From an uncultured Bacteroidales bacterium (lineage in GTDB: Bacteria > Bacteroidota > Bacteroidia > Bacteroidales > UBA932), in the NCBI GenBank assembly GCA_944323825.1, contig CALUTY010000002.1, positions 62,001 through 126,000 on the forward strand: a DNA stretch of 64,000 nt, read 5' to 3'. A model generated the notes under the pieces. The model searched no databases. It was not told the DNA's origin and worked only from the letters and a program-made list of their open reading frames with translations. Shown here one piece after another: positions 19,852 through 27,997 of this stretch (the first letter of the stretch is position 1; each line of letters opens with the position of its first letter). Both the position numbers and the translations under genes were made by a program.

Positions 19852-21750
19852 ATGGAAGAAAAGCCGATTGACACCGGGACAGGGCTGCTCCATGCCATAA
19901 GCTGCAGTCCGGAAGAATTGCCTGAAAGGTTCCAGAACCCTTTCAGATATGCCCCATGCCCGGCAGTTGTGAAGGCGGCAGAGGAAGTGATGAGACATCT
20001 AGGCTCTGACCGGGAGCTTGACAGGATGTTCAGGGAAGGGAAAATGCTGGGAGTCCTCATAGTCAAAATGCCGGCAGCTGACACCGCCACGCTGCCTCCA
20101 CGCTACGCCTTCCTCGCCGCCTTTTCCGGCAATGTGTGCGGACACAATTCCCTGCCCTATTTCGTGCCGCCCGTATTCGACCTGCTTGCTCCTGAAGGGC
20201 ATTTCAAAAAGGAGGAAGCGCGGATATCGGAGCTGAACAGGGAAATTCTCCGGCTGCAGCAAAGTCCGGAATACATTTCCGCTTCGGAAAATCTGCAGAA
20301 AATCCTGGCGGAAAAAGAGGCGGCAGTTTCTGCCTGGAAAGAAAGGATGGCGGAGTCAAAACGCCGCAGGGAGAGGATCAGGCAAAGCCTTTCGGCGTCA
20401 GTTCCGGCGGCTGAAGAAGACATTAAGCATTACATATCCGCAAGCAGCGGCGAAAAGGTTGTCCAAGGAATCAGCCAAGAGGCAACAACAGCCCAGATTA
20501 TCCCGGAGGGCATCGGAGCCATGCTGACAAGGGAAAGCCAGTTTGAAAAGGCGGAACTGCGGAGAATCACAGAAAGATACCGGACAAAGGCAGAGGAAGC
20601 TGCCTCATCCCTTTCCGCAGCAGAAAGCAGGATAAGACAAATGAAGGAAATGCGCAAGGAAATGTCTGACCGCCTCCAGAAATGGATCTTCGACAGCTTC
20701 ACAGTGATGAACGCCCTCGGAGAAAGCAGGAGCATATCTGCCATATTCAGAGAAAAGGACCTTGTCCCTCCCGGAGGCACAGGGGAATGCGCAGCCCCGA
20801 AACTCCTTCAATACGCCTTCAGTCTCGGACTCCAGCCTGTGGCAATGGGCGAATTCTGGTACGGGGCAAATCCTGCTGATGAAATCCGCAGCCACGGCAG
20901 GTTCTACCCTTCCTGCAGCAGCAAATGCGGTCCTCTTCTCGACTTCATGCTGCAGGGGATGGACATAATGCAGCAAGGAAATTCCCTGCTCCGGACATCA
21001 TCTGCCCCAAATGATTCCTTCCATATAATATATGAGGACAGCCATCTAGCCGTCATCGACAAGCCCCCAGGCATACCCTCCGTCCCTGGCAAGACAGGCA
21101 CGAAATCCGTTCTGGAGATGCTTCAGGATGCGGGGAAAAATGTCCTGGAAGTGCACAGGCTTGACATGGATACCTCCGGCATGATGGTCTTTGCCAAGGA
21201 CCGGGCAACACAGAGAGAACTCCGCCGCCAGTTTGAATGCAGGGAAACGGAAAAAGAATATGCGGCCGACCTGGACCTGTCCTTAAACCACCGTCAAAAC
21301 GACAGAAGCAAGCCATATGAGCCCCTTCCCTGCCGAAAGCGTGCACACATTGACAACTGTCCGCACCCCCTCCGTCCCGGAGAAAAAGGCACCATCTCCC
21401 TGCCCCTTTCCCCCGACCTAAATGACAGGCCGAGGCAGACCGTGGACAGGTCCTCCAGAAAGGAAGCCGTCACGGAATACGAGATAACAGATATAAAAGG
21501 GAACCTGGCATCCGTAAGATTCCGTCCGCTCACAGGACGCACACACCAGCTCAGGGTACATTCCGCCCATCCTGACGGACTCGGCGCCCCGATAGCGGGC
21601 GACCCGCTCTATGGCAGCCCCTCATCCGCTCCCCGCCTCTGCCTCCATGCCACCTCACTGGCATTCACACATCCGGCAACAGGCAAGAGGATGCAGTTCA
21701 GCTCGCCCCCGGCATTCAGCAACTGCGGCCTTCCACCAGAGAAGGCCTGA
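19852..21750 (+). CDS. RluA-family pseudouridine synthase with N-terminal coiled-coil extension
   Basis: The C-terminal third is an RluA-type catalytic domain: HRLDMDTSG at 435-443 with catalytic Asp438, and GRTHQLRVH near 563-571. It would isomerise uridine in rRNA or tRNA; the exact site cannot be predicted. The first 400 residues are unlike E. coli RluA: a small N-terminal domain, then long charged helices with heptad character (about 115-300), then a Cys/Pro-containing region. Long RluA proteins of this kind are known in Bacteroidota. Between the catalytic motif and GRTHQLR there is about 25 extra residues rich in Arg, Pro, Asn and Asp (about 479-515). The gene ends tail-to-tail with lacI, overlapping it by 35 bp. 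Confidence 0.88.
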   Translation: MEEKPIDTGTGLLHAISCSPEELPERFQNPFRYAPCPAVVKAAEEVMRHLGSDRELDRMFREGKMLGVLIVKMPAADTATLPPRYAFLAAFSGNVCGHNSLPYFVPPVFDLLAPEGHFKKEEARISELNREILRLQQSPEYISASENLQKILAEKEAAVSAWKERMAESKRRRERIRQSLSASVPAAEEDIKHYISASSGEKVVQGISQEATTAQIIPEGIGAMLTRESQFEKAELRRITERYRTKAEEAASSLSAAESRIRQMKEMRKEMSDRLQKWIFDSFTVMNALGESRSISAIFREKDLVPPGGTGECAAPKLLQYAFSLGLQPVAMGEFWYGANPADEIRSHGRFYPSCSSKCGPLLDFMLQGMDIMQQGNSLLRTSSAPNDSFHIIYEDSHLAVIDKPPGIPSVPGKTGTKSVLEMLQDAGKNVLEVHRLDMDTSGMMVFAKDRATQRELRRQFECRETEKEYAADLDLSLNHRQNDRSKPYEPLPCRKRAHIDNCPHPLRPGEKGTISLPLSPDLNDRPRQTVDRSSRKEAVTEYEITDIKGNLASVRFRPLTGRTHQLRVHSAHPDGLGAPIAGDPLYGSPSSAPRLCLHATSLAFTHPATGKRMQFSSPPAFSNCGLPPEKA

Positions 21751-22726
21751 TGAGAATCTGCGGCGGACAATCCCCATATACCTCCGGATCAGCCATCATC
21801 TTCAAGAGAATATCCGTCGCCTGATGACCGATTTCCGACATCGGCTGAGCTATCCTTGTCACAGGAGGGTCGAGATAGTCCAGGAATTCATTGTCATCGA
21901 AAGAAATTATGGCCACATCATCAGGAATCCTCAGCCCGAGTTCCTTTATTGCCCTGATCGAGCCGAGCATTATGGTGGTGCTGAAAGCAAAGATGGCATC
22001 AGGACGGAAACCGGACCTGAAAGCCTGCATTGTCTTGTCGTAGCCGTTCTTTTCGGAAAAATCATCTCCGGTGACAAGCTCCGACATCCCAGATGAGGAG
22101 ACTGCGGAGATGGCGGCATGAAACCCCCTGATCCTTTCCCGGTTAGGCATCGAGGATTGCACGCCCTGGATGGCAAGCAGTCTTCTGTACCCCCTGGATA
22201 TCAGATGTGAAGTGGCAACATATCCTCCTGAATAATTGTCAGTGCAGACATATGGCAGCCTCGTGTCAGGATAATACCTGTCTATCAGCACGACAGGAGT
22301 ATGCCGGCTCACCGATTCCAGCAGCTGCGGAGAAGTGCCCACGGGAACGACAATCATCCCGTCCACCTTCCGTGCAAGAAACGAGTCTATCGCCTCGGTC
22401 TGAAGTTCCTCTGTCTCCATCGAATCTATGAGGATGATGTTATACCCTGCCTTCCTCAGTCCGGAACTGATGATGCTGGAAAAGCTGGCGAAGAAAGGGT
22501 TGGCGATGCTCGGCACAAGAAGCCCCACGACATCGGTCTTGTTCATTCTCAACCCCTTGGCTATGAGATTGGGAGTATAGTTGCCATCAGCGGCGCATTT
22601 CTTTATTATGGCAATGGCCTTGTCGCTTATCCTGTATTCCCGCCCCTTCCCGGCAAGGACCCTCGAGACCGTGGATATCGAATAGCCGGTCTGACGGGAT
22701 ATGGTCAATAATGTGTTTTTTTCCAT
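21716..22726 (-). CDS. LacI-family transcriptional regulator
   Basis: An N-terminal helix-turn-helix (ISRQTGYSISTVSRVLAGKG, about 9-28) is followed by a periplasmic-binding-protein-like effector domain (LLVPSIANPFFASF, then FDDNEFLDYLDPPVT near the C-terminus). The 336-residue length is standard. The ATG at 22726 was chosen because it directly precedes the HTH; an upstream reading frame adds an implausible hydrophobic leader. There is an exact -7 box TATTTTTG at 22752-22745 (minus strand). No carbohydrate genes adjoin it, so its target is not evident. It is divergent from the deoxynucleoside kinase. Confidence 0.93.
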   Translation of the reverse strand: MEKNTLLTISRQTGYSISTVSRVLAGKGREYRISDKAIAIIKKCAADGNYTPNLIAKGLRMNKTDVVGLLVPSIANPFFASFSSIISSGLRKAGYNIILIDSMETEELQTEAIDSFLARKVDGMIVVPVGTSPQLLESVSRHTPVVLIDRYYPDTRLPYVCTDNYSGGYVATSHLISRGYRRLLAIQGVQSSMPNRERIRGFHAAISAVSSSGMSELVTGDDFSEKNGYDKTMQAFRSGFRPDAIFAFSTTIMLGSIRAIKELGLRIPDDVAIISFDDNEFLDYLDPPVTRIAQPMSEIGHQATDILLKMMADPEVYGDCPPQILIRPSLVEGRSC

Positions 22727-22797
22727 ATTAATCCGATCCGGATACAAAAATAGCAGAAAATTCAGTATTTTAGCACCGGATTTTTCAAAGACTGACA

Positions 22798-23409
22798 ATG
22801 CACATAGGAATAGCTGGAAACATAGGAAGCGGAAAGACGACACTTACCCGCATGCTTGCCGGACACTACGGCTGGACTCCGAAATACGAGGCCGTCACTT
22901 ACAACCCATACATCGAAGACTACTACAAGGACATCCACAGATGGTCATTCAACCTTGAAATTTATTTCCTGACAAAGAGATTCAAGGATGTGCTTGAGAT
23001 TTCCCGCTCTGAGGAAACCGTCATCCAGGACAGGACCATACTCGAAGGCGTGCACATATTCGCAGCCAACAACAGGGACATGGGGAACATTTCCGAAAGG
23101 GATTTCTCCACCTATATGGAGCTGTTCGAACTGATGATGTCGCTCGTCAAGCTGCCGGACCTGCTGATATACCTCAAGTCTTCAATTCCCCATCTTGTAG
23201 GACAGATACAGAAAAGGGGGCGTGAATATGAAAAAGGCATCAGCATAGAATACCTGACAGGACTCAACGAAAAATATGAACAATGGATATCCGGCTACGA
23301 GGGGGAAATTCTCACCATTGATGCCGACAACCTTGACTTTGAAAACCGTCCGGAAGACTTTTCACTGATAACGGACATGATAGATGCCCGCCTGTACGGA
23401 CTTTTCTGA
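22798..23409 (+). CDS. Deoxynucleoside kinase
   Basis: Salvage kinase that phosphorylates deoxynucleosides with NTP. The 203-residue protein has the P-loop GNIGSGKTT (7-15), the family motif WSF (49-51) and the catalytic-site DRT (78-80), followed by a basic lid segment (QKRGREYE). At the position where most dNK/dGK/dCK proteins have a Gln that contacts the base (WSFxxQ), this protein has Glu54 (WSFNLE). That may shift base preference. Substrate (dA/dG versus dC/dT) is not resolvable here. Confidence 0.9.
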   Translation: MHIGIAGNIGSGKTTLTRMLAGHYGWTPKYEAVTYNPYIEDYYKDIHRWSFNLEIYFLTKRFKDVLEISRSEETVIQDRTILEGVHIFAANNRDMGNISERDFSTYMELFELMMSLVKLPDLLIYLKSSIPHLVGQIQKRGREYEKGISIEYLTGLNEKYEQWISGYEGEILTIDADNLDFENRPEDFSLITDMIDARLYGLF

Positions 23410-23449
23410 ACACATAATTCACCGCAACAAGACTGAAAATAAGACCGGA

Positions 23450-23911
23450 ATGAAAAAGAAATTATTGAACATCGCTATTGCGGCATCAGCAGTGCTTTTT
23501 GCATCAGGATGCTCTGAAAATGCCACCGAAGACTTCACTGACAGGCTCCATGACCTGATTGACAGGACTGAAGAAAAAATCAACAGCCTCGGCGACAGGA
23601 GTTCGGAAAGCTGGAAGGACACCGAAAAGGAATTCAACCGGCTTGTGGACGAATACGAGAAGAACATTGACAAATTCACCAGAAAGCAGAAAAGAAAAAT
23701 AGAAAAGTCCATAAAGGAGTTTGAAAAAATGAAGGAGAAGGCCATGGACGAAGCAGCCGAAAAGGTGGAAGATGCCGCTGAAAGGATGGAACAGGAACTC
23801 GACAAGGCAGCTGACAAGATTGAAAAGTCAGCAGACCAGGCCCGCAGGAAAAACCGCCGGGATGACATGGGAGAAAAGTCAGCAGCCGAGAAGGACCTGA
23901 AAAAAATCTGA
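23450..23911 (+). CDS. Small coiled-coil lipoprotein, unknown function
   Basis: The 153-residue product starts MKKKLLNIAIAASAVLF and has a lipobox FASGC (Cys at about 20). The rest is an almost uninterrupted, highly charged alpha helix (Glu, Lys, Asp, Arg, Ala) with heptad-like spacing, and only one short break. It looks like a lipid-anchored periplasmic rod or spacer. I do not recognise the family. The ATG at 23450 was preferred to an upstream frame start because it gives a clean lipoprotein signal. It follows the kinase gene by 40 bp. Confidence 0.8.
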   Translation: MKKKLLNIAIAASAVLFASGCSENATEDFTDRLHDLIDRTEEKINSLGDRSSESWKDTEKEFNRLVDEYEKNIDKFTRKQKRKIEKSIKEFEKMKEKAMDEAAEKVEDAAERMEQELDKAADKIEKSADQARRKNRRDDMGEKSAAEKDLKKI

Positions 23912-24136
23912 TACTCCATCTGCCAACGACGGACTCCGCCCGGTAATCTTCAAGCTTGAAGCCACCGACGAGGAAGCCGGAATTGACTATGTGTCTGTCC
24001 GATGAGATGCCCGTATGGCATGAGAGCAACAGATAAAAAACAAAAAACAATCGACAAAACCAAAAATTTCATCGCCAAATCAAGCACGGTTCCTCCTGAC
24101 AGAATGATTCTTTGGGGAGCTTTTGTGTACAGACAA

Positions 24137-24177
24137 AAAGGGGTTGTGTCAAAATAATCGTTTGATACAACCCCTTT
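24137..24177. terminator. Long inverted repeat, bidirectional terminator or IS remnant
   Basis: A 17-base arm at 24137-24153 (beginning AAAGGGGTTGTG) pairs with 24161-24177 (ending ACAACCCCTTT), with one G.T wobble and a 7-nt loop. It could end the lipoprotein transcript on the plus strand. The sequence also resembles insertion-sequence end repeats (GGGGTTGTGTCAAA), so a decayed mobile element is possible. Confidence 0.55.
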
Positions 24178-24201
24178 AAGATGTGTAAGGATCAGTAAAA
24201 T

Positions 24202-24225
24202 GCAAGGGATGAGTACGACCCTTGC
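24202..24225 (-). terminator. Hairpin downstream of ndk
   Basis: GCAAGGG (24202-24208) pairs with CCCTTGC (24219-24225), 10-nt loop, followed on the minus strand by ATTTTAC. It lies about 50 bp beyond the ndk stop and is a modest terminator candidate. Confidence 0.4.
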
Positions 24226-24272
24226 TTGTCATAGCGCTGCCCGGGCAATGTCAGCTCCCAGAACAGACTTTC

Positions 24273-24734
24273 TTATTTCTCATCCGGAGCATACAGATAC
24301 TGTTCCAGCGGAGAAGGATAGCTGCAATAATCTTCAGGAGAGAAGAACCTGTCCAGTTCGATCCGTGCATTCTCCACGGAATCAGAAGTGTGGACTATGT
24401 TCTCCTGTGCACTGAGGGCATAGTCGCCGCGGATGGTGCCCGGGGCGGCATTTCTGGCGTTGGTCGAGCCGGCCATAGCCCTGACGACCTTCACCGCCTC
24501 GAAACCTTCCCAGCAGCACAGGATCACAGGAGCTGCCATCATCCCGCTGCAAAGCCACGGGAAAAACGGCTTGTCCTTCAGATGGGCATAATGCTCATCA
24601 AGAACGGACTGGTCAAGCTGCTTCATCTTCATGGCGACGAGCTTCAATCCCCTCTTTTCAAAACGGGATATGACCTCTCCCACAAGGCCACGCTGCAAAG
24701 CACCCGGTTTCAATATCACAAGTGTCCTTTCCAT
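24273..24734 (-). CDS. ndk: Nucleoside diphosphate kinase
   Basis: Transfers the gamma phosphate from ATP to NDPs through a phospho-histidine. The 153-residue protein has the active-site His in NIVHTSDS and the N-terminal TLVILKP strand, plus GSTNARNAAPGTIRG, which shapes the nucleotide site. It starts 5 bp after the phosphohexomutase gene, so the two share a transcript. Confidence 0.97.
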   Translation of the reverse strand: MERTLVILKPGALQRGLVGEVISRFEKRGLKLVAMKMKQLDQSVLDEHYAHLKDKPFFPWLCSGMMAAPVILCCWEGFEAVKVVRAMAGSTNARNAAPGTIRGDYALSAQENIVHTSDSVENARIELDRFFSPEDYCSYPSPLEQYLYAPDEK

Positions 24735-24739
24735 ATTTC

Positions 24740-26404
24740 CTATCTTACAAATTGTGCACGGAGCTTTTCGATCTTTGCATCAGCCGCCTCTCCCCGGGCT
24801 CCGAAATAGAACTTGATCTTCGGCTCGGTGCCTGAAGGGCGGACTGAAACGACATCCCCCTCGGAAGTGAAGAACTGGAGCACATTTGATTTCGGAAGTC
24901 CGGTCTCCTCCGGCTTGTTGTAGTCGATTACCTTGGTGACAGGCACTCCGGCAAGCTCCTTAGGAGGATTGTTCCTCATGTCAGTCATGATGGCGGCAAT
25001 CTCGGCGACGCCTTCCTTGCCCTTGCGGACGAGTGATACAAGACCCTCCTTGTAATATCCGAACTCTGCATAGATGTCCTGGAGAAGCTGATAGAGTGTC
25101 TTTCCCTGGTCCGCAGCCCACGCGGCACATTCAGCCACCATCGCACAGGATATAGGGGCATCCTTGTCACGCACGAACTGGCCCACATTGAAGCCGTAGC
25201 TCTCCTCGCCTCCACAGATGAACTCGCCCTTGCCTTCGTTGCGGCGCACCACATCGGCTATATACTTGAAGCCGGTAAGCACATTATATACCTTGACCCC
25301 GTATTTTTCTGCAATGGCGCGTATAAGTTCCGTGGTGACGATGGTCTTGACCACATATTTGGTGTCATCAATCTTACCGAGCTCTGACCAGCGTCTGAGG
25401 ATATAATATGTCAGCATGGAAGCCGTCTGGTTGCCGTTGAAAAGCACCATCTTGCCCTCGTTGTCACGCACTGCTATGCCGAGGCGGTCCGCATCCGGGT
25501 CCGTGGCCATCACTATGTCGGCTCCCTCCCTGTCGGCAACAGCCACAGCCATTTCAAGGGCAGAATGTTCCTCAGGATTAGGAGACTGCACAGTAGGGAA
25601 ATTGCCGTCGCTGACATCCTGCTCCGGCACATGGCAGATGTTCTCGAAGCCGAGCCTCTTCAGGATTTCAGGCACGATGCGCACTCCGGAGCCGTGCAGC
25701 GGAGTGTAGACAATCTTCAGGTCCTTGTGCCTTACCCTTGATTCAGGTGAAAGCATGAGGGTCAGCACATCGTCCATATAGGCATTGTTCATCTCATCGC
25801 CCATGACCTCTATGCCGCCTTCCTTTCCGTCTGCCTTGTATTTCACCATTGAAGGATCCGAAATTGCATTCACCTCGGCTACAATCTCCTTGTCAACCGG
25901 CGCAATGATCTGTGCACCGTCGCTCCAGAACACCTTGTAGCCATTGTATTCTTTCGGGTTGTGGGAAGCCGTGATCATCACCCCGGCAGTGGCATGCTTC
26001 TTCCTCACCGCATAGCTCAGAAGCGGAACCGGATGCAGGCAGTCATATATGAAGACATGGATTCCGTTGGCGGAAAGCACCTCTGCCGTGATCTTGGCGA
26101 AAGCCTCGCTGTTGTTGCGGCTGTCGAAGGAAACGCATACGCTGTGGCTGTCACCGGGCACATTCTTGAGGATGTAGTTTGCCAGCCCCTGTGTGGCCAT
26201 GGCCACCACATATTTGTTCATACGGTTGGTACCCACACCCATCACGCCGCGCAGGCCGCCGGTACCGAATTCAAGATTGCGGTAAAAGGCATCTTCAAGA
26301 CCGGCAGGATCCGTATCCATCAGCCTTTTCACCTCATCTTTTGTTTCCTGGTCATAGTTCCCGTCGAGCCAGCTTTGGGCTACTTCTCTGAAATTTTTTT
26401 CCAT
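24740..26404 (-). CDS. Phosphoglucomutase/phosphomannomutase (alpha-D-phosphohexomutase)
   Basis: Interconverts hexose 1- and 6-phosphates through a phosphoserine. Ser147 lies in TASHNP (145-150), the Mg2+ loop is DPDADRLG, and the sugar-binding loop is GGEESYGF. RPSGTEPKIKFY near the C-terminus is the phosphate-binding loop. The 554-residue length fits the long PgcA/ManB type. Substrate preference between glucose and mannose is not resolved. It shares a divergent intergenic region with the methyltransferase gene. Confidence 0.93.
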   Translation of the reverse strand: MEKNFREVAQSWLDGNYDQETKDEVKRLMDTDPAGLEDAFYRNLEFGTGGLRGVMGVGTNRMNKYVVAMATQGLANYILKNVPGDSHSVCVSFDSRNNSEAFAKITAEVLSANGIHVFIYDCLHPVPLLSYAVRKKHATAGVMITASHNPKEYNGYKVFWSDGAQIIAPVDKEIVAEVNAISDPSMVKYKADGKEGGIEVMGDEMNNAYMDDVLTLMLSPESRVRHKDLKIVYTPLHGSGVRIVPEILKRLGFENICHVPEQDVSDGNFPTVQSPNPEEHSALEMAVAVADREGADIVMATDPDADRLGIAVRDNEGKMVLFNGNQTASMLTYYILRRWSELGKIDDTKYVVKTIVTTELIRAIAEKYGVKVYNVLTGFKYIADVVRRNEGKGEFICGGEESYGFNVGQFVRDKDAPISCAMVAECAAWAADQGKTLYQLLQDIYAEFGYYKEGLVSLVRKGKEGVAEIAAIMTDMRNNPPKELAGVPVTKVIDYNKPEETGLPKSNVLQFFTSEGDVVSVRPSGTEPKIKFYFGARGEAADAKIEKLRAQFVR

Positions 26405-26478
26405 AATATTAAGATCGTTGATTATGATTTCCTTATTGTATTTTATTAAAATGATTACAATTTCATTGTCATATCGTA

Positions 26479-26515
26479 CAAATATAAGAAATTTATCTCA
26501 AAAAACTTATTTTTG
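26479..26515. promoter_or_regulatory. Divergent -7 boxes
   Basis: TATATTTG on the minus strand (26486-26479) faces the phosphohexomutase gene, and TATTTTTG on the plus strand (26508-26515) faces the methyltransferase gene. Both match TAnnTTTG exactly. No TTTG lies at 19-21 bp for either, so the -33 elements would be degenerate. Confidence 0.4.
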
Positions 26516-26536
26516 CACCATCAATCATAAAGGGAA

Positions 26537-27997
26537 ATGACAAACTTCAAGGAGTTCATACTCGAACATGAAAATGACGACACCGCAAGGCTGCTTCTGT
26601 CCAAGGACAAATGGCCGGACATAGACATGTCCCTTGCGGCAAACACGATAGAATCCCGGCGCAGGCTCAGGACCAAGGTCCCTTCCTGGTACTCATGTCC
26701 GGACCTTGTGTATCCCAACAGGATTTCAGCGGAGCAATGCAGTTCTAGCGAAACGGCGGAGCTGAAGGCGGAAATAGCCTTGAGGCTGGTGGGCGGCAAT
26801 GCCGAAAAGACAATGCGCATCGCTGACCTCACCGGAGGCCTGGGTGTGGACACCGAGGCATTCCGCAAAGCCGGATTCGAAGTGCTGTACAATGAGATGG
26901 ACAGCGCCCTTTACAGAGCTGCCATACACAATCTCACTGCCCTCGGACACGACGGGATCACATTCTGCAACCATGAGCTTGTTCCTGAAAGGGACATCGA
27001 CAAGGCAGGTCACGACGGGAAGGAGCCGTCTGGAGGAAGGTCTGCAGGACATGACCGGGCAGGCGCCGGGCAGTCCGGGACTCCGGTCACAGCCGGCATG
27101 ATGCTGAGGGATTTCTGTCCTGACATCATATTCCTGGACCCTGCAAGAAGGGCTGCCGACGGGAAAAAGGTGTTTCTTCTCGAAGACTGCCGCCCCGACA
27201 TACTGGACCTGAAAGACGAACTGCTCTCCTGCGCAAGGTTTCTGATGGTCAAACTTTCTCCAATGGCGGACATAGGCATAGTCTGCTCCAGGCTCGGCTG
27301 CAGCTGCCTTGAAATGCACATAATAGCCACCAAAGGCGAATGCAGGGAACTGCTTGCCGTCCTGGACAGGGACCGGAACGGCGAAACGACATTCTGCGCA
27401 TGGGAGTCCGGCTCCCCGTTCATCTTCACCGGCAGACAGAAGGATGAGGCAGTCCCGTCATATATGCACGACATGAGCGAAATACACGAAGCCGGATACC
27501 TTTTCGAGCCAGGAAAGGCCTTGATGAAGTCAGGAGCCTTTGACCTGATATGTTCCAGATTCGGCCTTGTCAAGCTCGCAAAGTCTACCCACATCTACAT
27601 TACTCCGGAAGAAAAAGCCGCCCTCCTTTCCCGATATGGAAAAGTCTTCCGGATAAAGGAAATCCTGCCTCTGAACAATGCAGGAATCCGACAGGCAGGA
27701 AACACCTGGCCTCATGCTGATGTCACTGCGAGGAATATCCCTATGACCAGCGAGGCTCTGAAGTCAAGGCTACAGAAAGCCGGAGGCCCCAAAAGACGGA
27801 AATCCGCAAAGTCCGGCCATGACCAGCCACTCTCCCCTTCCCCATCATCCGCCCAGGCACTTTCCTCGACCAATGCCTTTTCTTCCCCCGCCGATGCCCG
27901 TCAGGACATCCACATCTTCGGCCTCAGATGCGAATCTGCCCCTTCCTCCGAAAACCTCCTCATCATCACCTCAAGACTGCAGTTCATTCAGACTTGA
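26537..27997 (+). CDS. Class I SAM-dependent methyltransferase with THUMP-like C-terminal region
   Basis: A Rossmann methyltransferase: SAM-binding ADLTGGLG at 96-103, an acidic ribose position (NEMDS, 119-123) and the catalytic-region DPARR at 201-205. It belongs to a Bacteroidota family with a THUMP-like C-terminal domain, suggesting an RNA substrate, but the target is unknown. Two hydrophilic low-complexity segments interrupt it: Gly/Asp/Arg/Ser-rich at about 153-187, just before the catalytic strand, and Ser/Pro/Ala-rich at about 415-455. The 3' end overlaps the convergent DPP IV gene by 14 bp. Confidence 0.78.
   Translation: MTNFKEFILEHENDDTARLLLSKDKWPDIDMSLAANTIESRRRLRTKVPSWYSCPDLVYPNRISAEQCSSSETAELKAEIALRLVGGNAEKTMRIADLTGGLGVDTEAFRKAGFEVLYNEMDSALYRAAIHNLTALGHDGITFCNHELVPERDIDKAGHDGKEPSGGRSAGHDRAGAGQSGTPVTAGMMLRDFCPDIIFLDPARRAADGKKVFLLEDCRPDILDLKDELLSCARFLMVKLSPMADIGIVCSRLGCSCLEMHIIATKGECRELLAVLDRDRNGETTFCAWESGSPFIFTGRQKDEAVPSYMHDMSEIHEAGYLFEPGKALMKSGAFDLICSRFGLVKLAKSTHIYITPEEKAALLSRYGKVFRIKEILPLNNAGIRQAGNTWPHADVTARNIPMTSEALKSRLQKAGGPKRRKSAKSGHDQPLSPSPSSAQALSSTNAFSSPADARQDIHIFGLRCESAPSSENLLIITSRLQFIQT

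Larger units (their letters stand above)
23912..24272. other. Gene-free interval between convergent genes
   Basis: These 361 bp separate the lipoprotein gene (plus) from ndk (minus). No supported ORF was found. They contain the AT-rich stretch 24035-24070 and two hairpins: a 17-bp inverted repeat at 24137-24177 and a 7-bp hairpin at 24202-24225, both described separately. Confidence 0.7.
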
